Positions 1 through 9,600 of a DNA stretch of 13,821 nt are shown here, piece by piece. The translations under genes and the position numbers were made by a program. Under the pieces are notes generated by a model, which was not told the DNA's origin, made no database searches, and worked only from the letters and a program-made list of their open reading frames with translations. This DNA is from Nitriliruptoraceae bacterium. GTDB lineage: Bacteria; Actinomycetota; Nitriliruptoria; Nitriliruptorales; Nitriliruptoraceae. Positions within the stretch are counted from its first letter, which is position 1, and the number at the start of each line of letters is the position of its first letter. The DNA lies in NCBI GenBank assembly GCA_007118045.1, contig SKTG01000487.1, forward strand, positions 1-13,821, written 5' to 3'.

Positions 1-89
1 ACGATCGCATCGAGGTCGGGCTGTCGGGTGATGTCACCGGTGGTCAGCTCGAGCGTCACCGGCCCGAACCGCGCGACGTCGTCGCTCAT
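1..89 (-). CDS. macro domain protein, N-terminal fragment (gene runs off the left edge)
   Basis: Only the first 29 codons are in the window. Read leftward from the ATG at 89-87 they give MSDDVARFGPVTLELTTGDI followed by TRQPDLDAIV. The pattern of a beta strand, then GDIT, then a short gap and DAIV is the usual opening of macro domains (normally continued as DAIVNAAN), which bind ADP-ribose or hydrolyse O-acetyl-ADP-ribose and related adducts in the cytoplasm. The start is supported by an AGGAG six bases upstream. The NAAN motif and the catalytic region lie outside, so the subfamily (hydrolase or binder) cannot be told. The gene diverges from the AMIN-like remnant to its right. The macro-domain assignment rests on 30 residues and is therefore good but not certain. 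Confidence 0.7.
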   Translation of the reverse strand, partial: MSDDVARFGPVTLELTTGDITRQPDLDAI

Positions 90-95
90 CGTTGG

Positions 96-100
96 CTCCT
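96..100 (-). promoter_or_regulatory. ribosome binding site of the macro-domain gene
   Basis: On the minus strand AGGAG is followed by the 6-nt spacer CCAACG and then ATG. This fixes the start of the partial macro-domain gene at 89. Confidence 0.65.
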
Positions 101-162
101 GTCGGAGGTCGCGTCACGAGGGGAACGGTAGACCGGAGGGGCCGACCGACGCACACCGGCCC

Positions 163-544
163 ATGATCGACGAGGTGCCGGAGATCGGCGTCAGGCCGTC
201 CGCTCGCCGGGGACGCCACGGCGGGTTGGTTCGTCAGCTACCCCGAGGAAGCCACCTCGCAGGGTTCCGGCGAACCGGTCGAGGTCGCCGGGAAGGCGGT
301 GATCGCCGTCTCGTTGCGCAACGTCTCGTACCCGCCCGAGCTGCCGGACGACGTCCCCGCGTGGGACGGTGAGGAGCGCATCGGGGCGCCGGAGGACGCT
401 GCCGTGCTCGACGAGGTCGTGGCCGACACGATCTTCGAGGGCATCCACCTGTTCTACCTCGGTGTCGAGGGCGAGGAGGTCGAGCACCGCGTCGCCCGGC
501 TCGACCAACCGCAGCGCGTGGTGGTCGACCTCGTCCATCCCTGA
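163..544 (+). pseudogene. broken AMIN-like domain protein remnant
   Basis: From about 197 to the stop at 542-544 one frame reads without interruption. It contains GDATAGWFVSYPEEATSQGS, GEPVEV, a central acidic stretch, then FEGIHLFYLGVEG and PQRVVVDLVHP. This matches the layout of the AMIN-like domain of secreted or lipoprotein actinobacterial proteins: GSG-EPV, then F-G-V-GL, then a final P-R-VVDV strand. The first strand of the domain (V-P-E-I-G-V-R, about 175-195) lies in a different frame starting at ATG 163. The expected D-R-V-V-F-E-F strand between them is absent. There is no signal peptide, and no start codon in the main frame before GTG 299, which would begin in mid-domain. I read this as a gene that lost its 5' end and suffered a frame-changing deletion near 195-212. 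A sequencing or assembly error is the alternative for the frame change, but it would not restore the missing signal peptide. Confidence 0.6.
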
Positions 545-610
545 CCGCGATCCTCGCCGCACGTCAGGTGACCGCGATCCTCGCACGCGTCCCGTGAGCG
601 TGATCGTCGC
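542..610. repeat. three-copy degenerate tandem repeat, period 26-27 bp
   Basis: TGACCGCGATCCTCGC occurs exactly at 542-557 and 569-584. A diverged third copy, TGAGCGTGATCGTCGC (13 of 16 identical), lies at 595-610. The intervening 10-11 bases of the first and third units also resemble each other. The first copy contains the stop codon of the AMIN-like remnant, so the repeat grew out of the end of that gene. There are too few copies, and spacers too short, for a CRISPR array. Confidence 0.65.
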
Positions 611-614
611 CGCC

Positions 615-643
615 CGAGCGGTCGGCTCGCGGAACGGCCGTTC
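615..643 (-). terminator. possible hairpin terminator downstream of the CocE-type hydrolase
   Basis: Two inverted repeats follow the hydrolase stop codon on the minus strand: the 12-bp perfect palindrome GAACGGCCGTTC (632-643), and a 5-bp stem CGAGC/GCTCG around a 5-nt loop (615-629). There is no T-run, as is common in GC-rich actinobacteria, so termination is a guess from position and symmetry. Confidence 0.3.
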
Positions 644-646
644 GGC

Positions 647-2698
647 TCACAGCAACCGTCTGCGGATCTCCCGATCCCAGCTCTTGGCGGCGAGCCGGGT
701 CTCGCCCTCGTACGCGTCGAGCTGCGCCCGGATGCGGAAGGTCTCGGCCGTGCACGTCAACACGGTGTCGGTCACCGTCTCCGCGGACCAGTCCCCACGC
801 ACGAAACGGCGCACCGCGTGGACCTCCCCTCGCACGGACGTCGGGTCGTCGTCGTGGAAGCGGTAGGTCTCCGTGGTGCGGCTGTGGACCTCCAGGTCGA
901 TGTCGTCCAACCGGAAGGCACCCTCGTCCTTGACCGTCTCGAGCACGCTCTCGCCGGTCACCAGGTCGCGGATCACGCGCCATCCGTAGTCGCGCTCGCG
1001 CAGCTGGGTGGTCTTCGGCGGCACCGTGCCCTCCGGTGGTTCGAACACCGGCTCCTCGGGGTCGGCCACGCTGGCGCGAGGTCGGACCGGGAGGTGCAGG
1101 CGGCTTCTCGCGGGGTGGACCGTCAACCGGACGGGTCGGGGCGAGGGCCAGGCGACCGGCCAGTAGGTGGTCGAGATCTGCAACCGCAGGCGATGGCCGG
1201 CCGCGAAGTGGTGGGCGACCTCGTTCAACGCGACCCGTACCCGGTAGCGCTCCCCCGGCACCAGCGGCGTGGGCTCGGCGTGCGAGTCGCGGTGACACAG
1301 GTTCAGCAACCCGTAGGTCACACGGTTGATCCGACCGTCGGGCAGCACGTCGGAGAGGCGCACCGCCACCATCGCCACGGGCTGGTCGACCGTGAGGTCG
1401 AGCTCGACCTCGGGGGCCCCAAGGATCTCGAGCGGGTCGTCGAGCACGATCGAATCGAAGTTCAGCGAGCCGCCGTCCTCCTCCCGCTGGTCGACCGGCA
1501 GGTCGGGGGTCGCCGTGAACGAGGCCCACTTGCCGGCGTAGAGCCCCAGGGACAACGGCGAGGTGATCGTGCGTGCTCTCGCGTCCGAGGGCGCGGCGTC
1601 GATGTGGAACAGCCCCGCATCACCGAGAGCGAGCTCGTGTTGCTCGATCCCCGGCGAGGGCCACCGCTCCTCCGCGACCCAGCGTCCCGGTCGTTGCCTG
1701 ATGTCGAGCTCGGGCACCACCGGGTCCTGCATCCAGGCGAGCAGCGACGGCTCAGCGTCGATCCCGTTGTCGACGCCCTTCAACCAGCGGTCCCACCAGC
1801 GGACGCACTCCTGCAGGAACCCGATGGCGGGACCGGGCACGCCGAGGTGCGGGTACCTGTGGCTCCACGGTCCCACGAGCCCGCGGCGCGGGACGTGCTC
1901 GTCGAGATCGGACATCAGGCGGAAGACCGAGTTCGAGTAGCCGTCCGCCCAACCCGAGACGGCCATCACCGGGACCTGCACGGCCGAGATGTCCTCGCTG
2001 ACCGAGCCGTGGCGCCAGTAGTCGTCCTTGTGCTGGTGCTGCAGCCAGGTCTCGAGCCACAGCCCGGAACCGTGCAGACGTTCCCGCCACATGTCGCGCC
2101 AACGCTCCCCCACGAGCGCCGGGTCCGGCGGACACGAGGTGTTGGCGAACATGCTGGCCGCCCACGAGAGGTTGTCGCTCAGCAGACAACCACCCATGTA
2201 GTGGACGTCGTCCGCGTACCGGTCGTCGGTCGAACACACGGTGACGATGGCACCGAGCCCGGCCGGCTGCAACGCCGCGATCTGCAGCCCGTTGAACCCA
2301 CCCCACGACTTGCCGATCATCCCGACGTGACCGTCGCACCAGGGCTGGCGGACGAGCCAGGCGATCACCTCGAGCCCGTCGTCGAGCTCCTGCTGCAGGT
2401 ACTCGTCGGTCAACACGCCGTCGGACTCGCCCGAACCGCGCAGGTCGACGCGCACGCAGGCGTAGCCGTGGCCGGCCACGTAGGGGTGGCTGAGCCCGTC
2501 ACGAGGCGCGGTCTTGTCGCGCTTGCGGTACGGGATGTACTCGAGGATGGCCGGGACGGGCGACGTTTCGGCGTCCTCCGGCAGCCAGCGTCGCGCGGCG
2601 AGCCGGGTCCCGTCCGCGAGCGGGATGGTGAAGTGCTCCACCTCCTCCACCGGACGCGGCAGCTCGTCCCACGACCGCAGACGCAGCTCGGGGTTCAT
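647..2698 (-). CDS. CocE/NonD family serine hydrolase (X-Pro dipeptidyl-peptidase-like)
   Basis: A 683-residue alpha/beta hydrolase of the CocE/NonD group, whose members cleave esters or amides (cocaine esterase, alpha-amino acid ester hydrolases, glutaryl-acylases, X-Pro dipeptidyl-peptidases). Residues 20-300 form the hydrolase core. IPYRKRD (55-61) and VDLRGSGESDG (84-94) are typical strands. The nucleophile is Ser131 in GKSWGG. The likely acid is Asp252 in SGWADGYSN and the His is His280 in GPWSHRYPHLG. A jelly-roll C-terminal domain follows at about 305-545. Another ~120 residues of beta-rich sequence come after it, longer than the shorter family members. No signal peptide is visible, so it is probably cytoplasmic. 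The ATG overlaps the ligase stop as ATGA and has only a poor ribosome site, so translation is probably coupled to the ligase. Family assignment is secure; the substrate is unknown, with peptides or amino-acid esters plausible given the partner gene. Confidence 0.9.
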   Translation of the reverse strand: MNPELRLRSWDELPRPVEEVEHFTIPLADGTRLAARRWLPEDAETSPVPAILEYIPYRKRDKTAPRDGLSHPYVAGHGYACVRVDLRGSGESDGVLTDEYLQQELDDGLEVIAWLVRQPWCDGHVGMIGKSWGGFNGLQIAALQPAGLGAIVTVCSTDDRYADDVHYMGGCLLSDNLSWAASMFANTSCPPDPALVGERWRDMWRERLHGSGLWLETWLQHQHKDDYWRHGSVSEDISAVQVPVMAVSGWADGYSNSVFRLMSDLDEHVPRRGLVGPWSHRYPHLGVPGPAIGFLQECVRWWDRWLKGVDNGIDAEPSLLAWMQDPVVPELDIRQRPGRWVAEERWPSPGIEQHELALGDAGLFHIDAAPSDARARTITSPLSLGLYAGKWASFTATPDLPVDQREEDGGSLNFDSIVLDDPLEILGAPEVELDLTVDQPVAMVAVRLSDVLPDGRINRVTYGLLNLCHRDSHAEPTPLVPGERYRVRVALNEVAHHFAAGHRLRLQISTTYWPVAWPSPRPVRLTVHPARSRLHLPVRPRASVADPEEPVFEPPEGTVPPKTTQLRERDYGWRVIRDLVTGESVLETVKDEGAFRLDDIDLEVHSRTTETYRFHDDDPTSVRGEVHAVRRFVRGDWSAETVTDTVLTCTAETFRIRAQLDAYEGETRLAAKSWDREIRRRLL

Positions 2699-3894
2699 GC
2701 TCCGGCCCCCGCGTCGCCCGCTGTCCCGACCGTCTCCGCGCCGCGCAACGCCCGCATCACCAGCTCCTCACACAGCTGCGGGAACTCGATGCCCTCGGCC
2801 AGCGCGGAGATCGGGTAGCTGGACGTGGGCGTGAGGCCGGGCAGGGGGTTGGTCTCGAAGAAGGTGAACCGGCCGTCTGGACCGAGCCGGAAGTCGGCCC
2901 GTGACGAGGTGTCACCGATGCCGAGGAGACGATGCACCTCGAGCGTGAGGCGCTTGACCTCCGCGGTCTGCTCCTCGGTCAGCTCGGCCGGGACCTGCTT
3001 GCGGGACTCACCGGGCGTGTACTTGGCCTCGTAGTCGTACAGCTCGCGATCCGTGATCGCCTCCACGACCGCGAAGACCTGGTCGCCGAGCACGCCGATG
3101 GTGAAGTCGCGTCCCGGAACGAAGCGTTCGATCAGGGCGTCGGGACCCTCGGCGCTGGCCAGCTCGCAGGCTGCGGGCAGCTGGGAGGCATCCTCGACGT
3201 GGCTCAGGCCGATCGTCGAGCCCCCGGCGACCGGTTTGACGATCCACGGGCCCGGCACGTCCAGCTCGGCGAGGTCCTCCTCGAGGTGACCGGCACGGAC
3301 CACGAGCCAGTCCGGTGTGAGGATGCCCTCGGAGCGCAGCCGTCGTTTGGTGGCCGCCTTGTCGAAGGTGAGCTCGCACACGGCCGCGGACGGGCCGGTG
3401 TAGGTCAACCCGTGCTCGTCGAGGAACCGCTGGGTCGCGCCCGACTCGCCCTCGTCGCCGAAGACGGCGATGAAGACCACGTCGGCGTGTTCGAGGATGG
3501 GCAGCAGGCCCGGTGCCAGCACGCCACTCAGCTGGCCCTCCCGCACCTGGGCCAGGGCCTCGAGGTCGGGTGGCGCCGTCGCCGTGGGCGCGACCGGGCG
3601 GTCACCGAGGTCCTCCTCCTCCACCTCGGTGGTGAGGAAGGCCGCCTCGGGATCCTGATCGGGCACGACCGGTGGGGAGGCCGAGTCCACGTAGGCGACC
3701 GCGTGACCGAGCCCGCGCAGGGCACGGACCACCGCTGTCCCGGACGAGATCGAGACGTTGCGCTCGGTGTTGGCCCCGCCGGTCAACACCGCGATGCGCC
3801 GCGGCCGCGGCAACGACGACGCCGGGTGCGGGCGCTCCACGGGCACCACGCCGCCCAGGTGTGGCTCGTCCCCGGCGTGCTCGGAAACCTGCAT
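2695..3894 (-). CDS. ddl: D-alanine--D-alanine ligase family ATP-grasp protein
   Basis: A 399-residue ATP-grasp ligase; the family joins two D-alanines with ATP for peptidoglycan precursors. Visible motifs are GGANTERNVSISSG (39-52, Glu44 contacting the first D-Ala), FDKAATKRRL (177-186), IVKPVAGGSTIGLS (218-231, Ser226), YDYEAKY (286-292, Tyr292 of the omega loop), RADFRL (332-337, Asp334), and ETNPLPGLTPTSSYP (347-361, Glu347 and Asn349 as metal ligands). The Tyr omega loop favours an amino acid over lactate as second substrate. Oddities: the HG of the usual LHGxxGEDG loop is FG (Phe145). There is also an acidic, Pro/Ala-rich insertion at about 75-125 and a 31-residue leader, making it longer than most Ddl proteins (about 310-375). 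The start is fixed by a strong GGAGGAGGG seven bases upstream. It overlaps the downstream hydrolase by 4 nt. A dipeptide ligase with other specificity cannot be excluded. Confidence 0.87.
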   Translation of the reverse strand: MQVSEHAGDEPHLGGVVPVERPHPASSLPRPRRIAVLTGGANTERNVSISSGTAVVRALRGLGHAVAYVDSASPPVVPDQDPEAAFLTTEVEEEDLGDRPVAPTATAPPDLEALAQVREGQLSGVLAPGLLPILEHADVVFIAVFGDEGESGATQRFLDEHGLTYTGPSAAVCELTFDKAATKRRLRSEGILTPDWLVVRAGHLEEDLAELDVPGPWIVKPVAGGSTIGLSHVEDASQLPAACELASAEGPDALIERFVPGRDFTIGVLGDQVFAVVEAITDRELYDYEAKYTPGESRKQVPAELTEEQTAEVKRLTLEVHRLLGIGDTSSRADFRLGPDGRFTFFETNPLPGLTPTSSYPISALAEGIEFPQLCEELVMRALRGAETVGTAGDAGAGA

Positions 3895-3901
3895 CGAACG
3901 T

Positions 3902-3910
3902 CCCTCCTCC
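3902..3910 (-). promoter_or_regulatory. strong ribosome binding site of the ligase gene
   Basis: GGAGGAGGG on the minus strand lies seven bases before ATG 3894. It decides the start that includes the unusual 31-residue leader rather than a start nearer RRIAVLTGG. Confidence 0.7.
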
Positions 3911-3912
3911 GT

Positions 3913-3927
3913 GCGCCCGGCGGGCGC
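3913..3927 (-). promoter_or_regulatory. hairpin abutting the ligase ribosome binding site
   Basis: A perfect 6-bp stem GCGCCC/GGGCGC with a 3-nt loop lies in the 78-nt pfk-ligase gap, ending 2 nt before the Shine-Dalgarno sequence. It could attenuate readthrough from pfk, process the transcript, or just be GC-rich noise. No T-run follows. Confidence 0.3.
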
Positions 3928-3972
3928 GACCGTTGACGAGTATGCCCCGCGCGACCGCGGCCCTGGTGCGGG

Positions 3973-6240
<2,268 letters not shown>

Positions 6241-6275
6241 GGGGCGACCTTCACGGGTCGGACACGGGGAGCGTG

Positions 6276-6304
6276 GTCCTACCCGTCGGATCGACGCCTG
6301 GCAA
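6276..6304 (-). promoter_or_regulatory. candidate sigma-70-type promoter for pfk
   Basis: On the minus strand TTGCCA (6304-6299, five of six to TTGACA) and TAGGAC (6281-6276, weaker -10) are separated by exactly 17 bp. The predicted transcript start is near 6269, giving a leader of about 30 nt before GTG 6240. Confidence 0.45.
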
Positions 6305-6435
6305 GCACGGCGCGGTGCTCGTGCGGGAACCCGATCGCACGAGGTGCTGTCGCGACGCCGAGGTCGCCGCTACCCTGTTCGCATCCCGCAGCATCGACGG
6401 GCAACCACTGCCCCACGGCGGGTGAGCACACCACC

Positions 6436-6468
6436 GGTCCTGACGCGGAGCGCCTCCGCACCAGGACC
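6436..6468. promoter_or_regulatory. long imperfect inverted repeat (hairpin or operator)
   Basis: The outer arms GGTCCTG (6436-6442) and CAGGACC (6462-6468) and the inner arms GCGGAG (6445-6450) and CTCCGC (6454-6459) are perfect complements. They are separated by a symmetric AC/AC interruption and a 3-nt loop, 13 bp in all. No T-run follows, so a protein-binding or RNA regulatory role is likelier than intrinsic termination. Confidence 0.5.
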
Positions 6469-6504
6469 CGCTCTTCGGACGCGGGGCCGTCCACGACCGG
6501 GCGT

Positions 6505-6516
6505 CGGTCCGGACCG
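6505..6516. promoter_or_regulatory. 12-bp perfect palindrome, possible operator
   Basis: CGGTCCGGACCG is its own reverse complement and lies about 36 bp right of the longer inverted repeat, in the gap before the helicase gene. Dimeric repressors bind such sites, but no regulator is encoded nearby. Confidence 0.3.
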
Positions 6517-6642
6517 TCGGACACGGGCGCGCAGCACCGTCGCCGCTCGACGTCCCGCTCACGGCGACCCGCGCGCTGCGCTTGCACACCGAACGGACGG
6601 TGTACGGGGACGTGGACGATCAGCTCCGGAGTTCTCGGGGCC

Positions 6643-9600
6643 GTGGCGGCGTGGACGCACGCCCAGGAGGAAGAGGCGATCATCAGCACACGCACCGCGG
6701 GGGTCCAGGCCGACCCCGACGAGTTCCGTGAGCTCGCGCAGGCGCACCTCGACGGCACCGCCTCCGAGGCGGACGCGGAGCGGCTGGCGGAGCAGCCAGA
6801 CGAGTGGATCGGGGCGCTGCAGGCGCTCCGACGCGACGTGCAGCGCCGGATCGACCGGCTCGGGACCGACGTCACCGGTCCGGAACGCGAGCTGGTGCTC
6901 GCCGACTTCGAGGAGGAGCTCCGCGGCATCAACGAGCAGCTGAACGAGCTCGTCCACGACCCCGTCGACGACGTGGACGAGGGGTACGAGGACGTCGAGT
7001 ACGACGACACCGACGACGACCCGGCCGACGACGCCGATCCCGTGGGAGCCCCCGCCGACGACGAGGACGCGGAACCGGTCGACGAGGACGCGGGACCGGT
7101 CGACGAGGACGCGACCGACGATGGCGCCCGAACGGGAGCGGATGCGGATGCCGCCGGCGAGGGCGGCGCCGGGACGCGCCAGCGTGAGCGGGACCGGGGC
7201 CGGGGCGGCTCCCGCGCACGGGGCGACCGGACGTCCTCCGACGACCGCGCCGCCGTCAACGGCGAGGACGCGGCGAACCGGGAGCAGCAGCGCACCGCAC
7301 AGGGTGGGCGCTCCGGCGGTGGACCGTCGAAGGCGCCGCCGAAGCCGCCGCAGCTACAGCTGTCGTGGCGCTCCGGCGACATCGTGGCATGGGCGGCCAG
7401 CCGCAAGTCGGAGCCGGAGGACGCGGACGCGGTGCTACGCCGGTTGGAGGCCGCCGGCGCGCCGCACGACAAGTGGGAGCGTGGCGACCCCGTCAAGCTC
7501 CCCGGGGGCAGCCGGGCGGAGACGGTCAGCGCGCCCGTGCACGAGACCCTCGGTTGGCTCGTCTCCCTCGGTTCGACCGCCGGCGAGGACGAGCTCGGCC
7601 CGAGCGTGACCTGGATGGGGCTCGCGGCCGCGCTCGCGGTGCGCCTGGTCGCGCATGGTCGCATGGTGCCCCAGTTGAAGAAGGTCGGTGACGCGCCCGG
7701 GAACCGGTCGTACTTCGCGGTGCGGTGGGAACCCACCCTCATCGACCACGACGAGCTGACGGGCCTCGCGCGATCGATGCCGGGCGCCCTCGCCGTCGCC
7801 GACCAGCAGCGGGACCCCCACACGGTGACCCGCGCCGTCGTCTCGGGCTTCGTGGACGCGATCTGCCGCGATGCCGCCGCGCGTATCCCGGTTCCGGCCC
7901 CGCCCCCGCAGCCACAGCGGGCGTCCGAGGTGGCGGAGACCGCCCTCGGCCGACTCGATGGCTCGACCTTCGAGGCCCCGCACCAGCAGGGCTCGGAGAT
8001 CCGTAAGGGCCTCAAGACCTGGGCCGGCGGTGTGACCGGCTCGTCCAAGCTCGCCCTGACCGTGCAACTCGACCCTCCCGACGAGGGCGACGCCTGGTTG
8101 CTGCGCACGCTGACCTCCGACGGTCGGCGCACGGACGAGCCGATCGAGGCGGCGATGTCCCGGGCGAACCACACCCGCAAGGAGGCCCTGAAACGCGAGC
8201 TGGAGCGGTTGGAGGGCCTCTACGAGCCCCTGCTGCGCGGCAAGGACACCCGGCGGGGCCAGGTGATCCTCAGTCAGGAGGAGGCCTGGGACCTGATGAC
8301 CACCACCGGTCCGGTGCTGGTGGCCGCCGGCTTCGAGGTCCGCGTCCCGCCGTTGTCCAAGAAGAAGGCGACGCCCTCGCTGCGCGTCACCTCGATGGAG
8401 GCGCGGGAATCGGCGGTCGGTGCCCAGCAGCTCAACGACGTGCGGTGGTCCGCGGTGTTCGACGACGTCGAGCTCACCGCGGACGACATCCAGCGGCTGG
8501 CCGGCGAGTCGCGTCCGCTGGTCAAGTCCCACGGTCGTTGGGTCGAGGTCGACCACGCCGATCTCGAGGCCGCGGCCGCCGCGCTCGAGGAGCGCAAGGA
8601 CCGCAACCGGCTCACGGGCGCCGACATGCTGCGGTACGCCCTGGGGCTCGACGGGACCGCGCTGGGTTCACCCGTCGCGGTCGCCGGCGAGGGCTGGGCC
8701 GCGGAGCTGTTGGAGAGCGCGAAGCGCATCCCCGAGCATCCACCGACCCGTCCCCCGGGCTTCGAGGGCGAGCTGCGCGGCTACCAGGCCAACGCGCTCG
8801 CGTGGCTGGAGTTCCTCGACGAGGCGGGTCTCGGTGGCTGCCTGGCGTTGGACATGGGCCTGGGCAAGACGCCCACGATGCTCGCGCACCTCCTGGCGAC
8901 CCGGGAGCACGGCACCGGGCTGGTGATCGCACCACCCGCGGTCGTGGGCAACTGGGCCTCGGAGGCCGCCAAGTTCGTCCCCGACCTGAACGTGGTCGTC
9001 CACCACGGTACGAACCGGGCCGGCGCGGAGACGCTGCCGGAGGTCATCGGGGACGCGGATGTGGTCCTGACCACGTACGGCACCGCGTTGCGCGACATCG
9101 CGTCGCTCGCCGAACACGGCTGGGGCAAGGTCGTGCTCGACGAAGCACAGGTGATCAAGAACCCCATGAGCGAGACGGCACAACAGCTGCGCCGGCTCGA
9201 GGCGCGCACGCGGGTGGTGCTCACCGGCACCCCGATCGAGAACGGTCTCGGCGACCTGTGGGCCCTGATGGACTTCGTCAACCCCGGTCTCGTCGGTGAC
9301 CGCGCCACGTTCGTGGCCCAGATGCAGCGGGCGGCGGAGAGCGAGACCGGCGCCGAGTCCGCGCTGCGGACCCTCAACGGTGTCCTCGTGTTCCGACGCA
9401 CCAAGGCGGAGCCCGTCATCGCCGCCGAGCTGCCCGACCGCATCGACGCGCTCGACCACTGCCCGATGACCACCGAGCAGATCGGGCTCTACCAGGCGGT
9501 CCTGGACGAGCTCGTGCGCAGCACGGCCGACGACGACGAACCGAAGCAGAAGAAGGGCGCCGTCCTCGGCGCGATCACGGCCCTCAAGCAGATCTGCAAC

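Larger units (their letters stand above)
6241..6642. other. divergent intergenic region between pfk and the SNF2 helicase gene
   Basis: About 400 bp without a convincing gene; the short open frames here are Arg/Pro/Thr-rich and lack recognisable domains. It holds the leftward pfk promoter, a long hairpin at 6436-6468, a 12-bp palindrome at 6505-6516, and a 6-bp stem ACACCG/CGGTGT at 6586-6603. TACCCT at 6371-6376 could be the -10 of a rightward promoter, but no good -35 stands before it. The rightward transcript would then have a leader of some 260 nt that includes the hairpins. Confidence 0.5.

Noticed and set aside
299..544. Stand-alone 81-residue gene starting at GTG 299
   Set aside because: It would begin in the middle of a beta strand of the AMIN-like domain, and homologous sequence continues upstream in the same frame (GWFVSYPEE). 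It is better read as part of a broken gene.
542..610. CRISPR-like repeat
   Set aside because: Only three copies, 16-bp repeat with 10-11 bp spacers that resemble each other, and no cas genes.
818..2818. 666-codon rightward open frame opposite the hydrolase
   Set aside because: Mirror of strong third-position GC bias in the hydrolase and ligase genes. The translation is Arg/His/Val/Asp-rich without motifs, while the minus strand has full catalytic motifs.
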